64,000 bases of DNA from Coraliomargarita sp965656715 (GTDB taxonomy: Bacteria; Verrucomicrobiota; Verrucomicrobiia; Opitutales; Coraliomargaritaceae), in contig CBFHLR010000015.1 of assembly GCA_965656715.1 (NCBI GenBank), positions 15,328-79,327 of the forward strand, written 5' to 3'. Shown here in pieces: positions 17,033 through 25,991 of the stretch (position 1 is the stretch's first letter; each line of letters begins with the position of its first letter). Below the pieces are notes generated by a model. The model saw only the letters and a list, made by a program, of their open reading frames with translations, searched no databases and had not been told where the DNA came from. The position numbers and the translations under genes are program-made.

Positions 17033-20000
17033 CTATTTTGTATTAAAACTGGCACGCCCCTCAACGAGAGTTGCCGTCACCATCTCTCTGGGCGTGCCAA
17101 ATTTGCAATGGTGCTCACTGCCATGACCGGAATAGTCCGCGGCGAGCATGCGGATCGTATCCGGCAGCACCCAGCAGCGGACATGCTGCGATGCATCGGA
17201 CTTGAAAGTCAAACCGTGACCGCCTGCATTCGACAGGGTTGCGGTCAACACATTGTATTTGGTGGAACGGAAATCGTTACTGCCCAAGTCCGTCGCATCC
17301 TGCGCCCATGCTTGCTCCACATCAGTTAGCGGGCCGAACACGCCACAACGCTCCACGTTCGGATAAAAAGCGGGCGAGATCCCTTCAGCGCGGCCAATAT
17401 GATCGTCAGGATAAATGCTCAGCTCGGCATCGCGCTTCCAACTGAGCTGATCCATCGCGCGCGGTAGATCCAGCACCACACCTGTCTGCAAGACCTTCAA
17501 ATCCTGCTTGAGGGTAAACGTGTGTGCGACTTCAAAACTGCTGTCGCTTTTAACAGTGACCGTAAAGAATCCCTCCGCTTCATCGTAACTGCCGGGTATG
17601 GTGATCACGACATCCGCACCGAGCTTTTCTGCCGACACCTTTCCGGGCTTCCAGTTCGAGCAAACCGGGCTGGCAGGAATCCCCGGCTTATGTTTGGTAA
17701 CGATCTGTCGACTTTTCACCGCTTCCAGCACCATCAAATGCGGGCCGCCCGTTACAATCGAATCACCGTTCTGTTCAACCTGAAGCGCTCCCTCGGCATC
17801 GACTTGAACCTGCAAAGCTCCTGCGCTTGCGAGGATTCCATCTGCCGTGGTTTCAAGCGCTACGACATGCGATTCCGCCACCGCTTCATCGGCAACTTCT
17901 GGCGCGCGGTCGAAGCTAAGTCGCCAGCGATTGACTTCAAAGCCGAGCGGACTGATCGCACGCAAAATAACCGGCTCGTCTTTTGCAACTCGGCCGAGTC
18001 CCTTCAATTTCAGCTGTCCCCTTGCTTGTGGTGCCACGTCTGCCGAAGCGGTTCCACTGTTGTCACCCGCGGTCCACTCGAAACGAAACTCGTTCAGGTT
18101 GCTAAAGAAGTTATGGTTTTCGATTTCCAATCTGGCGCTTCCCCACCAAGTCGAATCGATTGTCTCACTGCTCAGCTGGATCGGGGCATAGGCCTTCTTA
18201 ATATACCAGTATTCCGGCTTTTCGCGGCGCCATCCATCGATGAATCCCCAGGGGCCGCAACCCGTCACGAGCAGAGAGTCCTCACTTTCTTCGACCTGCT
18301 TCTCTTTATAAATTTCGTGCAGTCCGAAATTTTGCTCAATATTTCCGATGTCTTTGCCGGACGTTTCGATGAAGAAAATCGAGTCAATCCCGCACCAAAT
18401 CGTGCCCCCCATCAGTTGATCTTCGGCATCTACCTGATTCCAATAGTCTATAAAGCCGGGGCCCCACAAATCGCGCAGTCCCGGATCATAGCCCAGCTCA
18501 CGATAATCGTAGCAATACAGGTGTGCATACTCGCCGAGGAAAATCGGGCGCGTTTCATTCTTCATTAAATCGAAAATATACTGACCCGGATAGTGCGATG
18601 CCGCGACCTCACAAAGACCCTTGTCGTATGCCTTCGCTTTGTAGAACGACATATCAAAAATGGTCGGGCGCGTCGGGTCCAATGTTCTGACCGCGTGATA
18701 AGCAGCTTCAAAATACTCGTTCCAATCACACTCGTTGGCGAGCGACCAAAGCACTACACTTGGGTGACTACGATCACGCTGCACCATTTCGAGCGTTGAG
18801 CGCACAATCAACTTTCCAAACTCGTCGGTCAGCGGAACCCCCTGATTCTTTGCGCCCCAGTGCCAACCCCAAAACGGCGCCTCCACCTCGACCATCAAGC
18901 CAAGCTCATCGCAAATATCGAGAAAACGTCCGTCCGGCGGATAGTGCGACGTGCGGATGAAGTTGATGTTGGCAGCGCGAAAGAGCTCGGCATCTTCGCG
19001 CTGCATGTCTTCAGGAATACCGCGTCCAAGAATCGGATGCGTCTCATGGCGGTTGGTGCCACGCGCTTTAATCGCCACGCCGTTGAGGAAAAACTCCTTG
19101 CCGCGCACTTCCACTTCACGGAAGCCAAAGCGGCGCTCGACCTTCATCACGGTTTCTTGTTTTGAAACTAATTCGCCGTGCAGTATGTAAAGGTTCGGGT
19201 GCTCAGGGTCCCATTTGTTCGGTGACTTGACCGGGATTTGAATACGCTCTGTGCGTGATTCTCCCGGCCCTAATGGTGCAAACTCCGCGACGGTATTCGC
19301 AACCGTATCATCCTGCTTCCATTCGCTGAGCTGGAGGTCCAACACAAGTGGATCACTCCGCGATGCGCCTTCGTTGGTCAACTCGACTTCCACATCAACG
19401 ACCGCATCCGTATAGCTTTCGTCCAGCTCGGTGCTGACGTGAAACGAGGAGACATGGATCGGCGGAACTGCAATCAGGCGCAGCGGACGCATGAGGCCAC
19501 CGCAATCAGCGTGGTCATACATGTCAGGCGATTTCTGCATCACGACCACGATCCGATTCGCTTTGCCCGGCTCGCAGGCATCCGTCACATCCCACTCGAA
19601 TGCCGTATGCCCGATGCCCCAGCGCTCTGACCAGAGGCGGTCACGCCCTTTAGGGTGACGCGGAAAACCGATACGTTTCCCGACCGGGCTACCGTTGATG
19701 AAGACCTCGGCAGGCCCGACAAACCCGTCAAATTGAAGCTTAATGCGCTGGCCGTTCCAATCAGCCGGGATCTCGACCGTTCGGGTATAGATAGCGCGAA
19801 GCGCGTCATCGCTTTCAAGCCAGTAGCCCTGCCCCACCCACTGACCGGGCACACGGATTGGATTCCATTTTGAAAAATCGACATCCCCCTGCCACGCATC
19901 CGGCTTTACATCGTAGGCAAATTGCCAAACACCCGACAAATCCATCACCGATTCGCTCACCGACGGGTTGTCCGTCGGCAAGGGACTCAGCCGTGGGACT

Positions 20001-20092
20001 TCCACATTCGCAAAGGCAGTGGCCACCGCCGCCAAGGCAATGCTACTCAACAGCACAATCTTCCTGATTAAGTTTGCTCTTGGAAATGTCAT
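17033..20092 (-). CDS. GH2 family glycoside hydrolase (exported, about 1,019 residues)
   Basis: The ATG at 20090-20092 was chosen because the longer frame (to 20221) begins upstream of the -10 box at 20119. The signal peptide is IRKIVLLSSIALAAVATAFA. GH2 signature: sugar-binding domain (MDLSGVWQFAYD, FVGPAEVFINGSPVGKR), ARGTNRHETHPILGRGI, acid/base Glu in LWSLANECDWNEY near 450 and nucleophile Glu in FLGEYAHLYCYDYRE near 520. A long C-terminal beta-rich part follows, resembling a galactose-mutarotase-like domain. It is first in the operon with the sulfatase 15461 and GH2 12603. Beta-galactosidase is likely, not certain. Confidence 0.9.
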   Translation of the reverse strand: MTFPRANLIRKIVLLSSIALAAVATAFANVEVPRLSPLPTDNPSVSESVMDLSGVWQFAYDVKPDAWQGDVDFSKWNPIRVPGQWVGQGYWLESDDALRAIYTRTVEIPADWNGQRIKLQFDGFVGPAEVFINGSPVGKRIGFPRHPKGRDRLWSERWGIGHTAFEWDVTDACEPGKANRIVVVMQKSPDMYDHADCGGLMRPLRLIAVPPIHVSSFHVSTELDESYTDAVVDVEVELTNEGASRSDPLVLDLQLSEWKQDDTVANTVAEFAPLGPGESRTERIQIPVKSPNKWDPEHPNLYILHGELVSKQETVMKVERRFGFREVEVRGKEFFLNGVAIKARGTNRHETHPILGRGIPEDMQREDAELFRAANINFIRTSHYPPDGRFLDICDELGLMVEVEAPFWGWHWGAKNQGVPLTDEFGKLIVRSTLEMVQRDRSHPSVVLWSLANECDWNEYFEAAYHAVRTLDPTRPTIFDMSFYKAKAYDKGLCEVAASHYPGQYIFDLMKNETRPIFLGEYAHLYCYDYRELGYDPGLRDLWGPGFIDYWNQVDAEDQLMGGTIWCGIDSIFFIETSGKDIGNIEQNFGLHEIYKEKQVEESEDSLLVTGCGPWGFIDGWRREKPEYWYIKKAYAPIQLSSETIDSTWWGSARLEIENHNFFSNLNEFRFEWTAGDNSGTASADVAPQARGQLKLKGLGRVAKDEPVILRAISPLGFEVNRWRLSFDRAPEVADEAVAESHVVALETTADGILASAGALQVQVDAEGALQVEQNGDSIVTGGPHLMVLEAVKSRQIVTKHKPGIPASPVCSNWKPGKVSAEKLGADVVITIPGSYDEAEGFFTVTVKSDSSFEVAHTFTLKQDLKVLQTGVVLDLPRAMDQLSWKRDAELSIYPDDHIGRAEGISPAFYPNVERCGVFGPLTDVEQAWAQDATDLGSNDFRSTKYNVLTATLSNAGGHGLTFKSDASQHVRCWVLPDTIRMLAADYSGHGSEHHCKFGTPREMVTATLVEGRASFNTK

Positions 20093-20118
20093 ATTCAGTT
20101 CAAGTTCAGATCCTGCCA

Positions 20119-20163
20119 AGTCTACCCGACTCGCGAAATTACACAACCTACTGATTTCAGCAG
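20119..20163 (-). promoter_or_regulatory. Class A operator-promoter for the GH2-sulfatase-GH2 operon
   Basis: Minus strand: palindrome at 20148-20163 (15 of 16 match the consensus dyad), -35 TTGTGT (20141-20146), 16-nt spacer, -10 TAGACT (20119-20124). The GH2 ATG follows about 20 nt after the expected start of transcription. Confidence 0.8.
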
Positions 20164-20227
20164 GTGCACCGGCCTCTTCTCGCATCTCAGCCTTCAAGCA
20201 GCCTATAGACAGAGAGTTCACTCGTGA

Positions 20228-22192
20228 TTATTCAGATGCAGCCAGCGCCTGCCGCTCCAGAATATCGGTAATGATGTCGCAGGCCTGTCGGATGTTTTTG
20301 ATATACGGCTTGTCCAACTTGTCTGCTCTCGCCCCACCTTGGATGGAACGCACGCGAAGCTCATCGATGGCGCCGACAAAGACTTCAAGCTGATCGCTGT
20401 AAAACAGGTAGTTAAGCGTCCTCAGGTTGATCTTCCAGTTCTCAAACTGGAGGTATTCCTTGACCTTTTGCTCAGCGGCTTGGCTTCCAAAAGCGTTCCA
20501 AGCCACCACTGCAGCAGTGACACCTGCGGGCGGATAGGCGTCGTCCATAACCGCGCTAATCTCAGCCTCATAGGGGGCCAGGTCCTGCTTACTTTGCGAA
20601 AGCAGTCCCAGCGCGCCCCAATAACGAACAAATCGGCTCGGACTGCTCAACAAGGCCACTTGTTGCTTGGTGATGTCCGCGCCCCGGAAACCGGAAAGCG
20701 ATGCGGCCGCATAGACTTCCTTGATCGGATAGTTATTATCATCCAAGCGGAACTCGTAGGCCGTGCCATCTTTTGAAATCAGCTCGATGTCGTATTCAGG
20801 CAGCAACAGGACATCGCGCTTTGAAACGAGTTCGTCTTGCAGCTGTTGGCGCATTTGCTGGAGTCGCTTCTGCTGCGCCGGATCGCTGGCCAGGTTGTTG
20901 GTTTCCCAGGGATCTTCTTTGATGTTGAAGAGATATTCCGCCGGACGCGGCACGAAGAGGCTTTCCTGCAGTGCATCCAACTTACCGTGGCCCAAATCAT
21001 CACGCATTTGCTGCATGATCTCGGAGATTTCGCTGTAGGTCTTATAGCGTTCTTCGGGCATGAAGGCCATAAAGTTACGGGCGTAGAAATACTCGCCATC
21101 GGTAACTCCCCGCATGAGATCAATTCCATCGCCGGAACGGTCAGCGGAAAGGACGAGGTGATCGGTGGGTGGACTGCGGTCTTCCCCCATCAAGATCCGG
21201 CCGTTCATAGTCTCCGGGATCGTTCCTCCCGCCAGACTGATCAGTGTTGGGCCGAGATCTTCGAAGCTGACCAGTTCATCCGTCACCGAGCCCGGCTCCC
21301 CCCATGCTGAGAGGTGTTGCCATTTCTCGGGGATCGAGATGATAAATGGAATCTGATACGCCATGTTGATGCCATTCTGCTTCGCGCGCGGTATGCCTTC
21401 GCCGTGGTCGGCATAGCAAAAGAGTATCGTATCCTCACGCAGTCCGTCATCCTCGAGTCGTTTGAGCAGCTCGCCGATTTTCTTATCCGTGAGTCGGATC
21501 GAGTTATACACGCGAGCGAACTGCTTGCGCATTTCCGGGCTGTCTTTCAAGAAGGGGGGCATATCGAACGCGTCATCGCCAATCTGCTGCTCCGGCCCCA
21601 GGTTGTTGAGCACCAGTTCTTCATACCATTCGAAGGGTTTCGACATCGTCCGGGATTGATGCGAGTCGTTGTGATTAAACACACAGAAAAACGGCTCGTC
21701 CCCCTCTCGATTCCACCAACCGACCACTCCGTCGAGCGTCCACGCTTCGTGCTTTTTCAACTCGCGGTCGGCAATTGCATAATCCTTTTTGCCGCAGTTA
21801 CTGGTAAAGTAGCCGACCGATTTCATATAATACGGAAAGCCTTTGATGAAATCGGGTATTGGATAGGCGCTGCGATGGTTGCCAGTGCCCATTTCATAGG
21901 TTCGGACACCCGTAAAGATCGTTGAGCGACTCGACGAACAAACCGCTCCGGTTGCGTAAGCATTTGTGAAACGAACGCCCTCGCGCGCCAAACGATCGAT
22001 ATGCGGGGTGCGCGCATCTTTATCGCCATAGCAACCGATAAAGTGCGGTGAGGTATCCTCCATCGTGATCCAGAGAATATTCGGCCTGTCCTGAGCCTGC
22101 CGAACGGGACTGTCGGCCGCGCACGCTGAAAGCGTGCCCAATAAAAGAGCCACCACGGCGGAACAACATCTGTTCAGTTTCAGATTCTTCAT
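20228..22192 (-). CDS. S1-family sulfatase with HEAT-like C-terminus and CSSSR active-site motif
   Basis: 655 residues from the ATG at 22192 (a longer frame starts at 22237). The signal ends in LSAC, a plausible lipobox with Cys24, so it may be a lipoprotein. The metal motif NILWITMEDTSPHFIGCYGD is near residue 40. The modification site reads CSSSR (Cys85) instead of C-x-P/A-S-R. The remainder fits the sulfamidase/heparan-sulfatase-like branch (NSIRLTDKKIGELL, CYADHGEGIPRAKQ). About 130 C-terminal residues form HEAT-like helices (VALLSSPSRFVRYWGALGLLS). A repeat-derived PVRQAQDRP insert separates the signal from the domain. It is a tandem paralogue of 22656-24575. Confidence 0.88.
   Translation of the reverse strand: MKNLKLNRCCSAVVALLLGTLSACAADSPVRQAQDRPNILWITMEDTSPHFIGCYGDKDARTPHIDRLAREGVRFTNAYATGAVCSSSRSTIFTGVRTYEMGTGNHRSAYPIPDFIKGFPYYMKSVGYFTSNCGKKDYAIADRELKKHEAWTLDGVVGWWNREGDEPFFCVFNHNDSHQSRTMSKPFEWYEELVLNNLGPEQQIGDDAFDMPPFLKDSPEMRKQFARVYNSIRLTDKKIGELLKRLEDDGLREDTILFCYADHGEGIPRAKQNGINMAYQIPFIISIPEKWQHLSAWGEPGSVTDELVSFEDLGPTLISLAGGTIPETMNGRILMGEDRSPPTDHLVLSADRSGDGIDLMRGVTDGEYFYARNFMAFMPEERYKTYSEISEIMQQMRDDLGHGKLDALQESLFVPRPAEYLFNIKEDPWETNNLASDPAQQKRLQQMRQQLQDELVSKRDVLLLPEYDIELISKDGTAYEFRLDDNNYPIKEVYAAASLSGFRGADITKQQVALLSSPSRFVRYWGALGLLSQSKQDLAPYEAEISAVMDDAYPPAGVTAAVVAWNAFGSQAAEQKVKEYLQFENWKINLRTLNYLFYSDQLEVFVGAIDELRVRSIQGGARADKLDKPYIKNIRQACDIITDILERQALAASE
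22087..22108. repeat. REP-like sequence inside a coding region
   Basis: GTCCTGAGCCTGCCGAACGG, a sequence that recurs as a dispersed repeat in many unrelated bacterial genomes (from general knowledge). Here it encodes VRQAQDRP in the linker of the sulfatase at 20228-22192; the tandem paralogue lacks these residues. Confidence 0.55.
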
Positions 22193-22291
22193 TTCTAAGT
22201 TCTTACTTCGATCATGGGGGCTCATTCTAAGCCGCAACGCGGGTAACGTAGAATGTTTATACGATTTAGAAAATTTAACCAGCTAATGAAT

Positions 22292-22630
22292 TCATCTTGT
22301 TGGGTTAAGGTCGAACTCTCGCGAGTCCTGCTGTTTGGATTTTGATAAGTTAGCCAGAGCATCCAGCTTCTTTTCTAAACGCTTGATTTCCGCAGATGCG
22401 ATGCACGCTAGTGCAATGAGTGCAAACACCAAGCCATCATCACTGTTCACGGCGAGCTGCCCCAGATAAACAATGCCGACTAAAAGTGGCAGTGTAACAA
22501 GCCAGCCCTTGATACTCTGAGGGCTATAGTAGTCCCAACGCGATTGCCCGACAATCCGTTCCAATTCAATTCGCCTTCGCTGCTCTTTGAGGATCAGCTC
22601 TGCCTGTGCGTCTGAAGGTGACTCATTCAT
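22292..22630 (-). CDS. Small predicted membrane protein of unknown function
   Basis: 112 residues: a charged N-terminal helix (AELILKEQRRRIELERIVGQ), two adjacent hydrophobic segments (WLVTLPLLVGIVYLGQLAV near 45-63 and GLVFALIALACIASAEI near 67-83), then a charged, coiled-coil-like tail (KRLEKKLDALANLSKSKQQ). It starts 25 nt after the stop of the upstream sulfatase and lies between two sulfatase paralogues, so it is probably co-transcribed. No known family is recognised; the link to polysaccharide use is only positional. Confidence 0.6.
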   Translation of the reverse strand: MNESPSDAQAELILKEQRRRIELERIVGQSRWDYYSPQSIKGWLVTLPLLVGIVYLGQLAVNSDDGLVFALIALACIASAEIKRLEKKLDALANLSKSKQQDSREFDLNPTR

Positions 22631-22655
22631 TTATGTGGAACAGACTACCTGAAGC

Positions 22656-24575
22656 TTACTCGGCTGCGTAGAGCGCTTCTCGTTCGAGGATTTCGAAGAA
22701 GATAATGCAGGAAGTGCTGACATATTTGAGGCGCTGTTTTTCCGACTTATCGACCTTGGCCTTGCGGCAATGATCATTGAGTTCGTTGACGGCATCGATG
22801 AAGGGCTCACGGTTCTCGACATAAAACAAATAGTTAATCGCCATCAATTTGATGAACCAGTGGTCGTGCTTAAAATACTCCTTAATTTTTTCTTCCGCAG
22901 CCGGGGCCTCGAAATTCCGCCACATCACTGCGGCTGCGGTCACACCCGCGGGTGGATAGCTGTCGCTCATCACTGCGGCGATCTCCGTTTCATAGGGCGC
23001 CAGATCCTGCTTGCTTTGTGACAGTAAGCCCATGGCTGCCCAATAGCGGACAAAGCGGTTTTTGTCCTTCAACAAAGCCACCTGTTGTTTCGTCACATCA
23101 GCACCACGGAATCCAGAAAGCGACGCTGCCGCATAGACCTCTTCAATGGGATAGTTGTTGTCGTCGAGGCGGAACTCATAGGCGGTGCCCTCTTGGGAAA
23201 CCAGACCGATTTCGTATTCCGGCAATAAGTGCACATCACGCTCGGCAACCAGTTTGGCTTTGAGCTGTGCGCGCATCTTCTTCAGGCGCTTCTGCTGAGC
23301 AGGATCGTCGGCAAGGTTCTTGGTCTCCCACGGATCTTCCTTAATATTGAAAAGAAACTCCGGTGGACGCGGAACGAAGAGGCTTGCCTGCAGTTCGTCC
23401 AATTCCCCCTCCCCCAGATCCTTGCGCATCTGCTGCATGATCTCGGAGATTTCGGTGTAGGACTTGAAGCGCTCCTCCGGCATGTAGGCCATGAAGTTGC
23501 GCGCGTAGAAATAGTCGCCATCGCTCACTCCACGCATCAGCCCGATGCCGTTGTCGCAACGATCAGCGGAAAGAACCAGGTGATCAGTTGGCGGTGTGCG
23601 GTTCTCGCCCATCAAAATCCGCCCGTTCATGTGCTCGGGAATGCTGCCACCCGCCAAGCTGATGAGCGTCGGACCCAAATCCTCAAAGCTGATCAGCTCG
23701 TCGGTGCTGACGCCGCCCGTGCCCCATGGGGAGAGATGTTTCCACTTTTCCGGGATCGAGATGATAAAGGGAACCTGATAACTGATATTGATCCCGTTTT
23801 GCTTGGCACGCGGAATCCCCTCGCCGTGATCGGCATAGAAAAAGATGATCGTATCCTCGCGTAATCCATCCGCGTCCAACTTGTCGAGTAGCTCACCTAT
23901 GCGAATATCCGTCAGTTTGATCGAGTTATACACGCGGGCAAACTGCTTGCGCATTTCCGGGCTATCTTTCAAAAACGGCGGCATCTCGAACGCATCCTCA
24001 CGAATCTGCTGCTCCGGCCCCAGATGTTTGAGCACCATGTTTTCATACCATTCAAAGGGTTTGGACATCGTTCGGGATTGATGCGAATCGTTTTGATTAA
24101 AGACGCAGAAGAACGGTTGATCGCCTTCGCGATTCCACCAGCCGACTTTACCGTCCTTCGTCCACGCCTCATGCTTCTTCAACTCAGCGTCGGCTAAACT
24201 GTAGTCCTTCTTGCCGCAGTTACTTGTGAAGTAACCGACCGCTTTCATGTAATAGGGAAAGCCTTTGATGTAATCCGGAACCGGGTAAGTGCTGCGATGG
24301 TTGCCGGTTCCCATTTGATAGGTTCGAGCTCCCGTGAAGATAGTTGAACGACTGGACGAGCAAACCGGGCCGGTCGCGTATGCATTCGTGAAGCGAACTC
24401 CGTCACGCGCCAAGCGGTCAATATTCGGAGTGCGCGCATTCTTATCACCATAACAACCGATAAAGTGCGGCGAAGTGTCCTCCATGGTAATCCAGAGGAT
24501 ATTGGGTCTCTCTTCAGCGGCCGCTGCAAGCGAGCCGAGTAAGAGGAGTAAAACTGTGTAGAAAGCTGCTTTCAT
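22656..24575 (-). CDS. S1-family sulfatase with HEAT-like C-terminus and CSSSR motif (paralogue)
   Basis: 639 residues, ordinary signal peptide (FYTVLLLLLGSLAAAAEE). It is nearly collinear with 20228-22192 along the whole length: NILWITMEDTSPHFIGCYGD, CSSSR at Cys72, GWWNREGDQPFFCVFNQND, FYADHGEGIPRAKQ, and the same HEAT-like tail. The conserved pair shows that the unusual serine in the modification motif is not a sequencing error. It probably desulfates a related but different position or sugar. The operon continues upstream with sulfatases at 24596 and 25992. Confidence 0.88.
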   Translation of the reverse strand: MKAAFYTVLLLLLGSLAAAAEERPNILWITMEDTSPHFIGCYGDKNARTPNIDRLARDGVRFTNAYATGPVCSSSRSTIFTGARTYQMGTGNHRSTYPVPDYIKGFPYYMKAVGYFTSNCGKKDYSLADAELKKHEAWTKDGKVGWWNREGDQPFFCVFNQNDSHQSRTMSKPFEWYENMVLKHLGPEQQIREDAFEMPPFLKDSPEMRKQFARVYNSIKLTDIRIGELLDKLDADGLREDTIIFFYADHGEGIPRAKQNGINISYQVPFIISIPEKWKHLSPWGTGGVSTDELISFEDLGPTLISLAGGSIPEHMNGRILMGENRTPPTDHLVLSADRCDNGIGLMRGVSDGDYFYARNFMAYMPEERFKSYTEISEIMQQMRKDLGEGELDELQASLFVPRPPEFLFNIKEDPWETKNLADDPAQQKRLKKMRAQLKAKLVAERDVHLLPEYEIGLVSQEGTAYEFRLDDNNYPIEEVYAAASLSGFRGADVTKQQVALLKDKNRFVRYWAAMGLLSQSKQDLAPYETEIAAVMSDSYPPAGVTAAAVMWRNFEAPAAEEKIKEYFKHDHWFIKLMAINYLFYVENREPFIDAVNELNDHCRKAKVDKSEKQRLKYVSTSCIIFFEILEREALYAAE

Positions 24576-24595
24576 TTTCGTCTCATTGCTGGGGT

Positions 24596-25960
24596 TTATT
24601 TCTTCTTATTTTTAGATTTGGGAGCGCGCGGTAACTCCGGAACTTCCTGCTTCGGTAGCCAAGTCGCGAGTTTCGCTTTCAGCGGGGCATACTCGGGATT
24701 GCTCGCCTGATTGGTCCATTCATACGGATCCTTCGCGTTGTGATAGAGCTCTTCGTCGCCGTTCGCGTAGCGGATATAACGGTGCGTTTCGGTGCGCACG
24801 GAATGGTTGCCACGTCCATGTGTGGTAATCGCGGGATAGGCCCAATCCGCGGTGGGATCCTTCAGCAATGGCGTAATGTCATGCCCCGAAACATGCTCTG
24901 GAGCTTCGATTCCGGCCAACGAACATAGGGTCGGATACACACTCATCAAATCAACCGGCTTGCTGGATCTGCTCCCAGGCGTGGTCACTCCGGGCACCAC
25001 CCAAATATACGGCGTGCGAGCCGGCTCCTCCCAGAGTGCAAATTTATGCCAACGCTGTTTTTCACCCAGCGACCAACCGTGATCGCTCCACAGCACGATG
25101 ATGGTATTGTCCAGATGCGGACTATTTTCGAGCGCATCGAGCAGACGGCCGATATTCATATCGGCATACAGAATCGTCGCCAAGTAGGATTGAATGGCTC
25201 GTTCCCACTGGTTATTGACCAGCATTCTTTGATGCTTCGAGGTGGACAACATCTGCAGCGCCGCTGGCGGCAAGTCATCAATGTCCCCCTCTTTGGTGAG
25301 CGGACGTTGAATGGACTCAAGCGGAAAGGGCTCGTAATATTTTCTCGGTGCAACGAATGCCAGGTGTGGCTTATAGATACCGCAGGCGAGAAAGAACGGC
25401 TGATCATCCTCACGCTGCAGGCGCTCAATGATGTAGTCGACCGAATGCCAATCGATGATGTCTTCGTCTTTCAAATCCGGATGTATTGTATCATTCAAAA
25501 ATCCATCCTCTACTTTCACGCCGCGACCATGCAGCGAGAGCCCTTTCGAGTTCATATACTCCGACCACTCCTCCGGATAATACTGCATACCATGATACAC
25601 CTTTCCGGCACCCGCCACATAGTAGCCGGCATTCAAGAACTGGGCGCTTAAGCCCTCGCCCGATTTCTGTGCATTCTGCCAGGTGTGACGATTCTCATAC
25701 GCGCCACTCACCCAGGGTCGGCGTCCGCCCATGACTGCGACACGCGACGGCTCACAGGCGGGGACCGCACATTGCGCATTCTCAAAGGTCAGCCCCATGT
25801 CAGCCAGTCGCTGGATATTTGGAGTCTTCGCTTGTGGGTGTCGGCCAAGTGGCTCGATCCAATGGTTCAAGTCGTCAACCGCGATAAAGAGGACATTCGG
25901 CTTTTGGCCAACTGCGATCGAACTCAACAGCAGTGTAGTGATTAATAGGATACGTTTCAT
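24596..25960 (-). CDS. S1-family sulfatase, iduronate-2-sulfatase-like
   Basis: 454 residues with signal peptide (ILLITTLLLSSIAVGQ). The metal motif NVLFIAVDDLNHWIEPLG and the site CEPSRVAVMGGRRP (Cys69) match the iduronate-2-sulfatase-like branch, as do GKVYHG and LWSDHGWSLGEKQRWHKF. The C-terminal tail is Lys-rich. A GAGAG sequence upstream of the ATG at 25958-25960 could serve as ribosome binding site. It is part of the sulfatase operon running from 30446 to 20228. In marine bacteria this branch also acts on sulfated fucose or galactose, so the name reflects similarity only. Confidence 0.88.
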   Translation of the reverse strand: MKRILLITTLLLSSIAVGQKPNVLFIAVDDLNHWIEPLGRHPQAKTPNIQRLADMGLTFENAQCAVPACEPSRVAVMGGRRPWVSGAYENRHTWQNAQKSGEGLSAQFLNAGYYVAGAGKVYHGMQYYPEEWSEYMNSKGLSLHGRGVKVEDGFLNDTIHPDLKDEDIIDWHSVDYIIERLQREDDQPFFLACGIYKPHLAFVAPRKYYEPFPLESIQRPLTKEGDIDDLPPAALQMLSTSKHQRMLVNNQWERAIQSYLATILYADMNIGRLLDALENSPHLDNTIIVLWSDHGWSLGEKQRWHKFALWEEPARTPYIWVVPGVTTPGSRSSKPVDLMSVYPTLCSLAGIEAPEHVSGHDITPLLKDPTADWAYPAITTHGRGNHSVRTETHRYIRYANGDEELYHNAKDPYEWTNQASNPEYAPLKAKLATWLPKQEVPELPRAPKSKNKKK

Positions 25961-25991
25961 ACTCTCTGACTTCTACACGATAAGTTTATAA

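Noticed and set aside
17522..18568. A 348-codon open frame on the plus strand
   Set aside because: Antisense to the GH2 gene 17033-20092, with no family resemblance and arginine/serine-rich shadow composition. The same applies to plus-strand frames at 2630-3313, 30923-31789, 32014-32886, 32953-33678, 33760-34521 and 51065-51643.
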